From the NCBI GenBank assembly GCA_942159475.1, contig OW804100.1, positions 9,564,127 through 9,628,126 on the forward strand: a stretch of DNA of 64,000 bases, read 5' to 3'. The translations under genes were made by a program, and so were the position numbers. Below the pieces are notes generated by a model, which worked only from the letters and a program-made list of their open reading frames with translations, was not told the DNA's origin and searched no databases. This DNA is from Sthenelais limicola (Eukaryota; Annelida; Polychaeta; Phyllodocida; Sigalionidae). Shown here in pieces: positions 1 to 12,622 of this stretch. The stretch's first letter is position 1. Each line of letters opens with the position of its first letter.

Positions 1-952
1 ACTATAGGGTCACTATGAGAGATAAAGAACATAATCTAATACATCATATAGTGTGGTCACTGTCTTAACCGTTTTTTGATTATTGATAACTAACACATTT
101 CTAATGCATTCTAGGCATTTAAATATATTATCTGCTCTTTATATTTGGGAGAAAAACTGCTGTCATTTCCTACGTAATGCTATGATATAGAGGTCACCGA
201 CACATTAGTCCCCAAGTGGGGTGCTGTCAGGTGGGGTTTCCCAACCTAGTTAGAATGAGGTTACAAGACTTGCAGTCCCTATTCTGCACAAAACGAAAAT
301 TCTGTTTGGGTGATTTTAAAATTATTTAGTATTTCTTATATCATCAATATTTTATTATATCTTATTTATTATATCATTAGTATTTTATATCATCATGGTG
401 GATTTTAGGTTTGAAATAAGTGAGTGTCATGTTTGAATATTTAAAACATTGCAGAACAAAAGCTGTGCAATTAGTTATGTACTAGGCGCCCCTGTTTATT
501 GGGGGGTAGACATCCCATCTCCCCTTTCCCTCCCTCCCCCTTCTCCCCTTTCATCCCTCCCACTCTCCTCCCCCCGTTGCGTTGCCAAATATGTGGCCGT
601 AACAAATACCAAAGTTGCGTCACCAAAAGAGCACATCTGCGAAAGAGAGCAGCGGAATATGGTAATTTAAATAGATTTGCATGCACCTCCTGTGAACAAT
701 TTTTTCGGGAGAAATGAAGGCTGTGGTAACCTCACTTGAAGCAAAAATAAGCTGTGTGGAAAGTTTGGGAATTTTACATGCCCCCGCAAAAAAGGCTTTT
801 ACACTTCTTTGTAAGCCCATCTGTCACAATAGAACCATTAATTATGTGGGATGGTAGAGTATAAGCTTTATTTCCACCATTTTTACATTATTATTTCACC
901 TTTGGCTGTGGTCAATACATATGGTCCATTGAGTTAACACTGAGAGGGCAAC

Positions 953-997
953 TCAGTCCTGAGGCCGATACAACGGCCGTATCAGGCCTCAGGCTGA
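953..997. repeat. 18-bp stem-loop (inverted repeat)
   Basis: The left arm is 953-971 and the right arm is 979-997, with the 7-nt loop AACGGCC. The arms pair over 18 bp, interrupted only by one single-base bulge on each side (the T at 957 and the A at 984). The outer ends read TCAG and CTGA. It sits in AT-rich sequence with no coding context. It could be a small foldback element or a structured transcript segment; I cannot tell which. Confidence 0.7.
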
Positions 998-1263
998 TAT
1001 GGAATGAATATGGTTCTCCAACGATAATAGTATCAGCGCATATAAATCAGTTGCAAAATTAAAAAAATAATTGAATACATTTATTAGAGTAATTTACTGC
1101 ATATCAGTTAGTAAAATAAATGTACATACCAGTGCAGAATTAAATAATTATGCATTCTAAAATATAGTTCTGACCCACGCAGGTCGGGAAAAACGGCGCA
1201 TAGAAATACGCAGATGCATCATGATGGGAGTCGTGACGGGCGTCATGATGTAAACAAAGACAT

Positions 1264-1271
1264 TGACGTCA
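1264..1271. promoter_or_regulatory. palindromic CRE octamer TGACGTCA
   Basis: This is a perfect match to the consensus cAMP-response element bound by CREB/ATF bZIP factors. Six further perfect copies occur at 13444-13451, 22024-22031, 22843-22850, 38536-38543, 38814-38821 and 45716-45723. Function at any one site is not shown; the count is the noteworthy part. Confidence 0.35.
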
Positions 1272-2976
1272 ACCACAACAAACATTAATTCAATTCTATC
1301 AATATTTCTGTCATTTTCCGGTACATTTTAATAAGAAACGTCGAAATATATGCGCCGGCGGTCGGATACCGAAGCCAAGGGACGATACAGATTTCCCGCT
1401 ATGTCCCTTGGTCATTTTTGTCTTAATATTTTCTACAAAAAGGTGAAAGGAGGTAGTTTCTGCTTTTGCAGTTCTTCAAATAGCATTACCACAGGGGTGA
1501 GAAAGCTGACCCTCAAGCGAGGGAGCGGGCGGGCACTGTCAAACGTGCGTCATGATGCGCCATTGTTCACTATTGTATGTTTACTTCTTTAACATTTGCA
1601 CGGCAGTAAATATGGTCGTAGCTTCATGATATTTTCTGACCAATGAGAGGACACCCTGGGCTTCTCTGCGGTACCAGTTTCATTGTGATGCGCCATTTTT
1701 AAATGGTTGAGCGGGTAGTTTTAAACATTCAACTTAACTTTGCACTGACATAAAAGATTATTTTGAATGCAATCCATACTGATTATAATAAGGAGCTTCT
1801 TCTGATTTAGAGGATACCACATATATTGTATTTTGATCAGGCTTTGTCCCGCGAAAAGAGATTTTAATATTGCAACATTGGCCTGCTGACCATTACTTCT
1901 CATTGTGGCTGCCTATGCGAAGTGGACACTGCACAGAGCTACCCTTATGTAATCAAGGGTCCATTGTCTTATGGCTAATCCTATAGGATGCTGATCCTTC
2001 AGAAATTCATCATACTCATTTAGTTTATCTCTCACAGCTTAGCAAATAATTTACCGAATTTTATGAAACAAAAAGGAGTGGATTTATAAATATCAGCTCA
2101 ATACGGCCATATATTTAAATAATCACTCAGAAGTAGTACCAATTTTTCTGTGGTAATGCTACTTCAAACTATCAATATGACAGGGGACACACTAAAAAAC
2201 AACAAACTATTATCGATGATTGTGGTAATAATCCCCACAAATGAACAATGAAAAGATCTACAGAAGGGGCAGATTCAGATCTATGAGTGCATCATGTTTT
2301 GTCATTGTGGATTCAAATATTCCCCCATATTCTCTTGATTCTTTACATGTTAATTTTTTCCGGTCTACTCAACCACAGTCCTAGTATACAGAGCTACAAG
2401 TAGAGCCTACGCCTGTGTTGATTGTTGTTATCATATGGAACACTCAACTTGAAAGCAATGCATTTCCGAATTAAATCTTCAAAAAGAAGGGAAGTACTTA
2501 ATTTTTACAACAAATTAGGCACATATATACTAATAAACTTATGGCACTCATGCAGAATGAAAAACTCGTTTTTCCAGTGGTGATACAACGCTCATCCTTC
2601 AGAGTTTTAGAATTTTTAAATCCCTGTGGATGTTATAAATACACGACTGAAACCAACAAGGTAGTTAACAGATTTTTTTTTTGTCCAACATCGGATCTTT
2701 ATTCATAAAAACAAACAAAATTTAGAAAAAAAATAGGTGGTACATCGAGATTAAATGGCCATTATATATAAATGCGGTCTGTTGTGAAAAGGCACTTGAT
2801 ACCAGTAATTCAGTTTATTGTTTTTATCTGTTTTCTTGCATTTTTCAAGTATTGACAGCCGTTTTTTGGACACTTTACATTATTTCTTAGCAGATTTATT
2901 TCAGCAGTAATCTTAGTAAAAAAACAGATTGGTTGCCATGACAACCCGACATAACTCACTACCAACCTACCAACTT

Positions 2977-3579
2977 CACTTGCCCATTGGGCAAGTGGCA
3001 GCCAAGATTTACTTGCCCAACATCCTTTTTCCAGGCCCGGCCCCCTCACTCAGTATATTAGGTGGACACCAAGGCTTATTCCCTAATCTCAAAAACACCC
3101 CCTTATCTCCGGAAATACCATCATTTTTAGACCCCCCTATTCAAGGATTTTGATGACATTGTTCTCTTTTTTCTACCCCTTATTTCCATTAATTGAATGC
3201 TGACAGGATGGGGACGTTATTTCGAGCCTCAATTTTGGTGACCTACAATGTTTAATTAAGTTATGGGCTGGTTTTAAACACCCCTTTTTAAGAGTATCTC
3301 CGGGCTAGTTTAATAAGTACTCCTTTTTTGTTTTTCTCCGGGATCACCAGCAAAATGCACCCCTTTTTTTCATTCTCTGGCCGGAGATTTCTTACCCAAA
3401 TGTTACCCTTTTCCGGAGAATTTGGGAACGCAGGTGCGGTCTATATCTACAGCTGAGTGGGGGGGCCGGGTTTCCAGGGTTTTGAAATCGGGGCTGTAGA
3501 GATTTCCACTTGCTCACTTGGGCAAGTAACATTAAATTTGACTTGCCCAGAGCCATTTTTTACTTGCCCCAGGCAAGTA
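2977..3579. repeat. cluster of ACTTGCC / GGCAAGT palindromes
   Basis: The heptamer ACTTGCC or its complement GGCAAGT recurs several times in about 600 bp. Two places form near-perfect palindromes: 2977-2997 (10-bp arms CACTTGCCCA and TGGGCAAGTG around one T) and 3561-3579 (8-bp arms TACTTGCC and GGCAAGTA around CCA). Single copies lie near 3012, 3519 and 3540. This looks like a diverged repeat family rather than chance. Confidence 0.6.
3100..3430. repeat. degenerate C/T-rich repeat (CCCCTTTTT...CTCCGG)
   Basis: A word close to CCCCTTTTT followed within about 10-15 bases by CTCCGG or CCGGAG recurs roughly every 45-60 bp, with clear units near 3281, 3327 and 3358 and weaker ones around 3100-3130 and 3405. 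No coding sense was found. It is probably part of the same repetitive element as the flanking ACTTGCC palindromes. Confidence 0.45.
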
Positions 3580-3971
3580 AACATAGGGAGAGACGGCCTC
3601 CGCTCATCTGGTCACGTGACAGTGCATCCACACGGGCAGTGGGCCGGTACTTGGGGGACTCTGGCCCTTGACGACCATAGCAACCAAGCTTAAAATCTCC
3701 AACTTTCCCCCTCGATTTCTTAAATTATACACAATTGTCGGAAAAACGGAACCAGCGACTGCAATGTATGAACAATACTTGATATATACATGTATGCTCA
3801 TAGCATTTTGACCCGTTTATGTATGGTTTCAAAGGGGTTGAAAACAGGTATTTTAGCGTCAGCGCCTATGGCACTCAGCTGGTGTATTCACCCGAGTTTT
3901 TGCTGCCGATCGTAGCGCCACCTGTAAATACCCGGATTCTCGTCTTAAAGAATAGGTTTTTCGAGCCCTGG

Positions 3972-4231
3972 CTAAGGATGAACATTTGTCCCTTGTCCCC
4001 AGAATCCCATGTCGATTTGTCGCTCTAAGAAAGGGTCTATGTCGTTTTTCGATCATAAGAAATGGCTATGTCAGTTTGTCAATTTTTCCCCTTATAATGT
4101 CTATTTGTCGCGCTAAGGATGAGCATTTGTCCCTTGTCCCCAGAATCCCAATGTCGATTTGTCCCTCTAAGAAAGTGTCTACGTCGTTTGTCGATCATAA
4201 GAAATGGCTATGTCAGTTTGTCGATTTAGGC
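3972..4231 (+). repeat. two-copy tandem repeat, 141-bp period
   Basis: Unit 1 begins at 3972 with CTAAGGATGAACATTTGTCC and unit 2 begins at 4113 with the same words and one change. Unit 2 is partial, ending near 4231. The copies share long identical runs, such as CATAAGAAATGGCTATGTCA. Each unit also repeats the short word TNTGTCG/TTTGTC internally, so the repeat has nested periodicity. The open reading frame across it is a by-product of the repeat. Confidence 0.8.
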
Positions 4232-4860
4232 ATCACGACCCCTTTGACTCATTGTCTTCCCATAACTGGCGGCCTCAAGAGAGATCCTCAGGTCAGTAAA
4301 ACTTGTGGGCATTAATTGTGTACAGTCTCTGTATCGATACTAACAGAAAATTTAACAAAGCCGGAAATTACCTTCTTAGGCCTATCCTTGTAAAATAAAC
4401 ACATAAAAGAGAGACACAAAGAAATGTCCCATGTTTTAAGTATAAAATATTTAAAAAAAATATATGTATATTTAACTGTATGATAGATAAAAATACCTCT
4501 TTGAAATTGTGTAAAATTGTATGGTCGATTATTTGTCATAATTTGTATAAGACTGATAGAGAGATCTAATTATTAAGACCTGCTTGATTGAAGTTCAGAT
4601 GATGCGATACCTTGACTGAAGATATAACTTGTAAGCTATCAGGGCATGACGTAAATCACCCCGGGGGTGATATTGTATTATATTGTTATTAATTCCTGAA
4701 TAAAGATTTTAGAACAAAAAAAAAAGAAATTGCTAAGATCCTAGGCCTACTATTTCACCTAAGAAGTAGGAAAACTGAAATAAGAAAAGACAAACCAATG
4801 GCCATTTCGTTTTGATGGTGGCGAAATAGGAAGCCCATTTCTCAAGGAATTCTTATTTCG

Positions 4861-5900
4861 AGGTTATGTATACATTTGCCTTTCCATACCATGTAGGCTA
4901 CCTGCATGGTGCTTTTGGCGCGCTGGCCTCTCAGCCAATCAGCGATACCCGTCTGTCTTTGGTGTTCACGATACGCTGCACAACACGATGTCGGACAGCA
5001 CGTGGGGTACTTGAGCTACCTTATATTCGGATCGATATCTCGCTTATTTCCTTCCGAACGGGGTTCATTTATTCCTTGATTCGGATTTGCAGACCCTGCT
5101 TGTGATTCGGTAAGTAGGTTCTCATCAATGCTACTCATGGAACCGCGATCTTTGCCATATTTGGGTAAGTGCCATTGCACTAATGCTTCTACTGAGCCAG
5201 CAAGATGGTGCGCTGACATAGTAACAAGCCCCGTTGATGAGTCACACTCACAGCCTGGATTTGCAAGCTTTTGTCTCATTTTCGGTTCAAGAAGACAGGG
5301 CCAAACGAAAGATTCAAGTCTGAATTGTTAGGAATGGAATTGCAAGGGTTTAATGAGTGCTGATTTTGCCGGAATGCATTAAAACATGACACGTGTACGT
5401 CATTGACAATGTTTGGCATGTTTGGGTGTGTGTGTCTGGCCGTTTTTAGTGCCGTTTCTCTCGGTAGCAGTTAACAGCAGAAGCAGCAGCAGCAGCAGCA
5501 GCTGCCGTAAGCAAAAGCAGCAGCCAAGACTTTCAGGTCAGACGCAATTAATCAATTCTCCCACGAACACAAGCCTTCCTCCTCCGTGGCCATAAGCGAT
5601 GTTGTGTGTAAAATGTAAGTCTATTGCAAGATCAGTCGTAGAAGTCTGGAGGGGCATGATTTTGCCTACTTTGTGGAAGGAGTTTTCAAGGAGGAGACTC
5701 GCGCCTGCTGCTGTAATGCTTGACGGAAATGTACACGAGGCGGCGGCGGAGCCACGTTAGCGTAGCGGCGTGCGTATGTACATTTCATGTGCGTCTTCTT
5801 GATTATGTGTACATTTTGTAGGTGTTACTTATGTACGCCCTGGGTGTGCAACGAGCAGGAGGTGTGTTGCCTACTTATTGTCATTCGGACGTCATAGACA
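4861..5900. promoter_or_regulatory. possible distal promoter / non-coding first exon region
   Basis: This stretch is locally richer in CpG than its surroundings. It has a CCAAT box (4935-4939, in CAGCCAATCAG) and strong splice-donor words: GGTAAGTAGG, with its GT at 5110-5111, and GGGTAAGTGCC near 5162-5173. If the transporter has untranslated leader exons, this is the best place seen for one. No TATA box or initiator can be assigned with confidence and no transcript evidence is available, so this is a guess. A (CAG)6 run lies at 5484-5501. Confidence 0.2.
5484..5501 (+). repeat. (CAG)6 microsatellite
   Basis: Six perfect CAG units are followed by CTG. A second shorter CAG-rich patch follows around 5515-5523. 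It could read as poly-Ser or poly-Gln in some frames, but the containing frame shows no gene-like features. Confidence 0.9.
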
Positions 5901-8618
5901 GAGCCTATGTCGGGAGAATAACTTAATAGTGTTTGGGAAGGAGGCGATGTTTTGCGTTGTGGGCCCGGCTTTGGGCTTGGCCTTCCCCGTTCAAAAACAA
6001 AAACAATCCACGTTCACATTGACAGTCATTGTCATTGAAACAGTTTGGTCTATCCGTCGCAGGAAGTCTGTATTTAATGTAATCTAACCTAAATGGCTTA
6101 ATCATAGAGGCGGTATCAAATGTGCCGAGTCATTTTCTTTACGTGAGCAGACGCACCATGCGTTTCAGCAAATTGGTGCAGGGGAGAGAAGCGTGGCTGT
6201 GGAAAAAGGTGAATGGAGGCGTTTGGGCCCAGACATGTTCCTAGCTCAGACGGTGCGTACAATCATGTCAAACGTTGTGGTTGGTGCTCGCTATGAATTT
6301 GTGCTGGCATTGACTTGGGTCTCTCCCAACCAGTCTCAGCTTAAGCCTTAAGAGTACAAAAGACGTCTGAGACTTGGTGACTAGTGGGAAGAGATGCTCC
6401 ATAGTGAATGACCATACTGTAATGTAAATGTAATTATAATAATATAGGCCTAACCTTACGGCAAGTTATACCATGCCATGAATGATGAAGACTGGCTCTA
6501 AGATTAGCCCCCCTCGCTTTATGCATTGTCACTATTAACATAAAAACATAGGCTACTGGTAGTTGTATTATTGTGGTGTTGTCCTCTTTTAAATGGTTAT
6601 TTATATCTACCAGTGTGTGGGCAAGATTGGCTTGTTATATAGGCCTACTTAAATATATCACTGATGAGGTGAGGAACTTGTGCAAAACCGGTCATCATAT
6701 TGTAGACAATTTTAGAATATTATATTCCATCCACAAATAACTTCATAATAAACTACATTTGTTCACTTTCCCCACCGTCTCTCATTAGTACCACATGAGT
6801 GTAATTGTACTCACCATGTTCAATCTAAAATGGGGGGAAAAGATCGCTCTTTACCGAGTACATGCAGTATGTATACATGTATAGATACCCTACCAGTAAA
6901 CTTAATATTGGATCTCAAAGTCAAACTTGGGTGTTTTTCTTTTTACCTTCGAATTATTCTCCACGAGTCATATTTTGCACTTGAGATCTTGTAATGCTTC
7001 ATGAGGAAAAACAATCTATTAAAGCAAGATCGACACTATTTGAAAGCATGACCGCTAATGTTTACTTCTGTACAGATCCATCCTTTCCTAACTTTGATCC
7101 ATTGCCTTGATTTTTCTAGTAACTAGATATGCGGAATATGTTGTTGTGCACAGGCGTCCGACAGCCCATAAAGTGTCCTCCTATGCTCCCGTAGTACTGG
7201 AAGTCAATGGACATAATTTTCATAGACGTGGAAGACTAACCAAAGTGCTCCAACTCCGAACTTTTTCGTTTCAGTTTTGATTAAAACAAATTTATAATTT
7301 GCTTTTAGCCCAAACTACAAGTTTTAATATGTAAATTTATTATCTGTGGGGATCCTAATCAGAGAGACTGGTAAATTAAAAGGGAAATTTGGAGATTCAT
7401 ACCATAATTTGTCTTTGAATGGTAGCGGGCATATTTTTTAATTGATTTGTTCCCCTCTTTTTATAATTACGATTTTATTCTACCGGATATTTTACTGATA
7501 GTTGTGTTATTAGGTTTGTTGTAGTTCCATGTCTTGGAAATCGGCGCCTTTAACTTGAAGCAAGGTTAGATAATATGCTTCCGGTTAAATTGCCCGTTAT
7601 CTTTCTATCCATGAATTACCTTTCTATCCATAATGGTTTGGTAAACAGCTTCATTTTATATTGGACTCGCTGACCCGGAGACCTGAAGAACTGAAAAATA
7701 GATCATATTACTGAAATGATAATGATTTCGTTGGTCAGAATAAAAAAACACGTAACCAGTCAGAAACATTGAAAAGAGCTGTACGATTCGCTGGTAGCGC
7801 TTGTATTAGTTTAGTATGTAATTAGTATTGATCGTGTTGATATTATGTCTAGAGCATTATCAGAAAATGTCACTGGCACATGCATATCCAGTTTTCGGTA
7901 TTTGGCATTTAACTATGTAATGTGAGTCGTACTTGTTGTAATAACTAGTGAATGAGTATTGTCACATATCATGGTCTTTCCATCCATGTGTGCATGTCTG
8001 GAAAAAATAATATAAACTTGTTTCACCAGGAGTAACCCGGAGGACTACTAAGCTCAGTAAAAGAAACGGCACATTGCAAGCTCATTAGCTGGTCTTTCTC
8101 CGGTGGAAAGTACCGGAAAAATGAGGGAAATGAAATATTATAACAATACCATTATAAAAGTCATTATAAAAATGACTGGTGATCTTTCTCCTGTTTAATC
8201 TTGAATATTATGCCCATGACTGCATGCAGTTGTCGTCACGTGCTTGTTGGTGAAATTGCCCGTTATTCGGGTGAGGGTTTCCCCAGCGCTAGTCACCTCG
8301 GGTACCGTACCGCCCCCTCATAGCGTCTCCCTGGTCGTGATGGGGTTAAAAGGTCAGCTGGAAAAGGGTCATCATTTATTAGGGTCTTAACATGTTAAGG
8401 AAGAGTGTTGCCCTCTGATTATTAGCATTGTCAATACTGAGTTACCAAGTAATATTTATTACGAATCGGTAGCCTTTTGACTCGGGTCGGCAATGCCAAT
8501 CGCAAGCACTGGTCTTGTGTAACGTGATTTACTCTCGTTCAGTTTGGAAATAACAGTTAATTTTGTGAATCAGCCATTTATATGATCTCCAGTTATCTAT
8601 CCCTAGGGAAAGGGAGGT

Positions 8619-8634
8619 GGGGGGGGGGGGGGGG
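8619..8634. repeat. poly-G run (16 nt)
   Basis: An uninterrupted G homopolymer, preceded by GGAGGT. It is one of about eleven G/C runs of 14 nt or more in the window. Confidence 0.9.
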
Positions 8635-10148
8635 CGTGGTTATAGAATGGCACAGCAGCCACCTGACTAAGACGCAAGAGCATATGGTGTTGGCGATGGC
8701 ATTATGTTATGGGCATTGTCCGTCGCATTCCTGAGCATGGCCCAGGATTGTAACGTACCACGTGGTCTGACGTGTGTAGCGGTCACTCACAGGTCAGGGC
8801 TGGCCAGATCCGTCCGTCTGTTCAACATCCCCACCAGGGCAACCGCCACAACTCCACGCTCTCCCACTACAGTGGTCAGTGGCCGGTGCGTAGACGTGCT
8901 CCCTATAAAAAAAAATGTAGAACTTAGTACAAGTGCAAGTTTATGTAGTTTTATGTCACCGCCTCATCCGCACTAAAGCACTGACTGGCAAGTTGCGGTC
9001 CAAATGAAACGTAGTTCTCACTTATATCGAGCTGTGATCTGAGAGTAAAAGGGTTCTGTCTATTACTTTAAAAAATAAGCTTGCCTTACGTAACGGTGGC
9101 CCAGACCGTGTCCAACCTTAGCAAAGTGCTTGCCAACATCTTGAGTGTCATGCGTACCTACACCACCAGCAATGCCGATCCGCCAGGATTTACTCGGTGT
9201 GTAAGTAATAGGTCTAACAATGTCGGTGACTTAGCCGCACTCACTCGCATATATCACTCGCATATATTCCACCTTACATCTCAAGGTAGTAGAATATCGA
9301 TGATTAAGTGATAGATGTTATGTTATGCCACGTCCAGGCAAAATGAAAATGAAATTTTTTTGAATAAATTGTGTTTTCATCGTCCCCCCTCCCACTTGCT
9401 CAAAATCGTAATTTCTGGGTGACTACGAATGTGTCGATGTTTGTGGATGCATTATTTAACGTAACAGATGAGTTTCATTCAAAAAGGGTCATCCTTCGGT
9501 CTTAATATTTTGTTGATGCTGAAGATTTTCAGTCATGAAGCGAAATTCGCGCACATATTAAAAACTTTAAACATAGTGAGCGTGTCTATTTATATCCTAG
9601 ACGATTATTAAAAAACATGACCATAATTCATTGGCTGAATATTTCCAGCCAGCAGCAACATATGCGATTATTGACGACTGCTTTCCACATGTTTATGTGT
9701 GATTATGCTGAAACAACAGGTGCATAAGTTACGTCTGCTTACAATTAAGTCCACAGCGCTCTCATCATTGTTGCTATGACGTATTTCTAGACATAGTATC
9801 CTTTCCCGGCCATCGACGAGTTTAAAATATTGACTTTCAAGTTTTCATCGGCGATGCCGCTTGTTAAACTGCGAGGCATTGGCGTACTCAGTTAGGGATG
9901 CTCACTGGCGAAATTAGACAGTATACAATACATGATGTAAACGACTTCATTGTTCGCCACATTAAGAGAAAGATTGATAAGAGTCTTTTTAGCCCGTATC
10001 AGATAATACGATTCTCAGTAGTGTGGGAAAGATAGGAAGGGGAGTTTAAAAATATTATCTATATTTGATTCTTATTTCATTGATTTGTCAGTTTAGTCTA
10101 GTAAAAGAACAAATGTTCTCCCTTGAATAAAAAATGTTTGGATCTGCT

Positions 10149-10176
10149 TGTGTGTGTGTGTTGGGGGGGGGGGGGG
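10149..10176. repeat. compound (TG)n-(G)n microsatellite
   Basis: An alternating TG tract passes directly into a run of G (10163-10176). It has the same strand polarity as the tract at 31415-31446 and, on the opposite strand, those at 10673, 20286, 22332 and 26622. Confidence 0.9.
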
Positions 10177-10672
10177 CAGGGGGGAGTAGGGGTGTGCGTC
10201 ATCCCTCCGTGGAACCCCCACTCGCCATGTTTGAACCCCAACACATCGGCTTCTTGGACGCTACCTGGATCTAGGGGTCACATTAGGGCGCTGTGCTTAA
10301 AATAGTTTGGACCAGCGCTCTCGGGTTTAAGAGACAAAAAGTGTGACAGTGATCCACACCTAAACCACTGCCTCAAGGTATTGCAATTTATTTCTACTTA
10401 TTCAAAATGTTATTTGATATTTTATCTATTATCCCAAGTCGGTATTGACTATTGGTGCGTCTCAAGTGAAGGTGGCTTCGGTCCTATACATTTTCAAAAT
10501 TTAGTCTTTTTGTTTGGACGATAGATAGCACAAAAAGTGTTTTCTTTCATTTTCCTGGCGCCCGAGACTTGGGCATGTCTCTGTTGAAGCCGAGAAGTCT
10601 AGTAATAGACAAGAAGATAGTGCTAGCGGGAGGCGAGGCTAACCCCGGACTAGGGTATAGCGCAACTCGTCG

Positions 10673-10702
10673 CCCCCCCCCCCCCCCCCCCCACACACAC
10701 AC
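10673..10702. repeat. compound (C)20-(AC)n microsatellite
   Basis: Twenty C residues (10673-10692) are followed directly by an AC tract, the reverse complement of the (TG)n-(G)n type seen elsewhere in the window. Confidence 0.9.
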
Positions 10703-12602
10703 ATACACCTTATCTCCCCTCCTCCCTTCATCTCCTCTTTCTCAAGCCTCTCCTGTTCCCCCTTCTTACTTAGGGAGTAAGCATGGAGAGAAGCTGGCGT
10801 GAAGGTCGGTACTAAATTCTTCATAAACTTTCAGCTTTTCTGATTCGGCTTTCTCTAAATATCCTGATATCAGTTAGATCCAAGATCAGAGCTTTTGATT
10901 GAGACGTGTGTGTGTATGATCTGAGTAGAGCTATTGAACTAAAGATTGGTGAGAGAACAGCCTGAACCAGAACAGCCTTGGGAAAAGATGCTACTATTGC
11001 TAGAAGTATCTGGGATGTCCCTGGTGGGTCTGTCTGTGAAGGAAAAGTAGGGAGATTCCACAAATGACTTAGTCCCAAAGTAACCTTGGTCTGTGTGTAG
11101 TTGTTTCTTTTTGGAAATAAGCTGCATATCCAACAAGCTTCATATAGGGAACTCTTCCTCCCTACCATCTCTAACAGTGTAATCTTAAAATATCTAATCA
11201 TTCAATTATGTATAAACTAGAACGCTGTCCTAACCGCTTTGTATTTCTCCACCATAACATCCCTTGTTTATTAGGCTAATTCACTAGCAACCATTTAGTT
11301 TATATTTAGTTTTCAGTTTACCATGAACATCACTTCCCAGTAGCTGTCTGTATTCTAGGTCATTGTTTATGTCTACCAGTGCAAAAAAGTAGACTGCAAG
11401 TATCCCACAGTAATAGGGGAGGGGAGGGCATATTTCCCTCGGATGAAAATATTCTCTACTTCAGGGCAACTTTCTGCTTGAGTTTGAATTAGGCCAACCT
11501 GTTGGTGGCACACTGGTAACACATTTCTGCAGTTTGTGTGATACTCAGAAGTGATAAATCACATTTTCCTTCCTGCAAGGGTTACTGCCAATTGCTCGTG
11601 TCATTTCATTCAATATAACACCTTTATGATGCATACATGCATACGATTGGAAATGAAGCTGTCGTTGATTACTTAACTAGAAATAACTGGAGATAAAGAT
11701 AATCTCGATACCACTCGAAAGATAAGAGTTGATAAGGCACTGTCGCGTGCCACCTGGATTTGGCTTGACGCCTCTAATCAAATCCTCTTCCAGGAAGCGG
11801 ATTCCAGTCTTGTGTCAACCACAAACTGATGGTTAATCTCGATTTCCCTAATTCTCTCGCTTCTTGTCTATTGTTTGCCTGATTAAGCTGGGTAATCCCC
11901 TGAGTCACTTAATCATTGGTTGACGATAAATGCCTCATTGTGTCATATATACATATACCTATCCTAGCTGACAACATTTCTTATCTTCAATACATTTCAT
12001 GTTGTCTCGACGGCAGTCCCTTCATGACTGACCAGGTGGGGTCTGCCATTGGCTGACCCACACCTGGATAATCACAGGTGGGCCTAATGTACATGAACCA
12101 TTGTTCATTAACCCACATATAAGGGTTGTTCTTCAGTTACCTAATAACACCCAGGTTATACCATCACGTTATATACCTGTACGAGGAATAAATACGTATT
12201 TAACTTCATTACTTCGCTACTTTTTGGTAACCCTCGTTGTAACACCTGGGCCCTGTGCCCCCCTGTGGGTTCTCTCCATGTAAATTCATGTGCAGATCAA
12301 GTGAAAAAAAGATAAAATAATTTGTTGATCGTACTTATCTGTAAGTACAAATAGTATCATGTTAGATGAACAGATAACAATAAATATAATACGAAATGGA
12401 CGTTTCTGGCCAGTATATTGTGTAGTTATTCTCTGAAGTGATGGTCGTCCTGCTGTCCCCATAGATGTTGAGCCAATGTTGACTTTTTTTTTAAAAAAAG
12501 GGAGCAAACTCTGCCTCCGTGGTTATTGCACATGTTGCGTATAAAAAGTTAAAATAAAACGCTAGGTCAGGAAGACAACTTTGCGTGTCATGGGAAAATC
12601 AT

Positions 12603-12622
12603 CCCCCCCCCCCCCCCCCCCC
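12603..12622. repeat. poly-C run (20 nt)
   Basis: A pure C homopolymer without an attached AC tract. Confidence 0.9.

Larger units (their letters stand above)
1..4860. other. upstream non-coding region with repeats
   Basis: No open reading frame here looks like a protein: the longest is 109 codons and lies inside a tandem repeat. The stretch is AT-rich and contains a long hairpin (953-997), a palindromic CRE octamer (1264-1271), a cluster of ACTTGCC/GGCAAGT palindromes (2977-3579), a degenerate C/T-rich repeat (about 3100-3430) and a two-unit 141-bp tandem repeat (3972-4231). These are entered separately. Otherwise I see nothing that I can name. Confidence 0.6.

Noticed and set aside
10821..11201. 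126-codon open frame on the minus strand
   Set aside because: No domain or motif recognised, ordinary composition, no supporting neighbours; could be an old repeat fragment but cannot be named.
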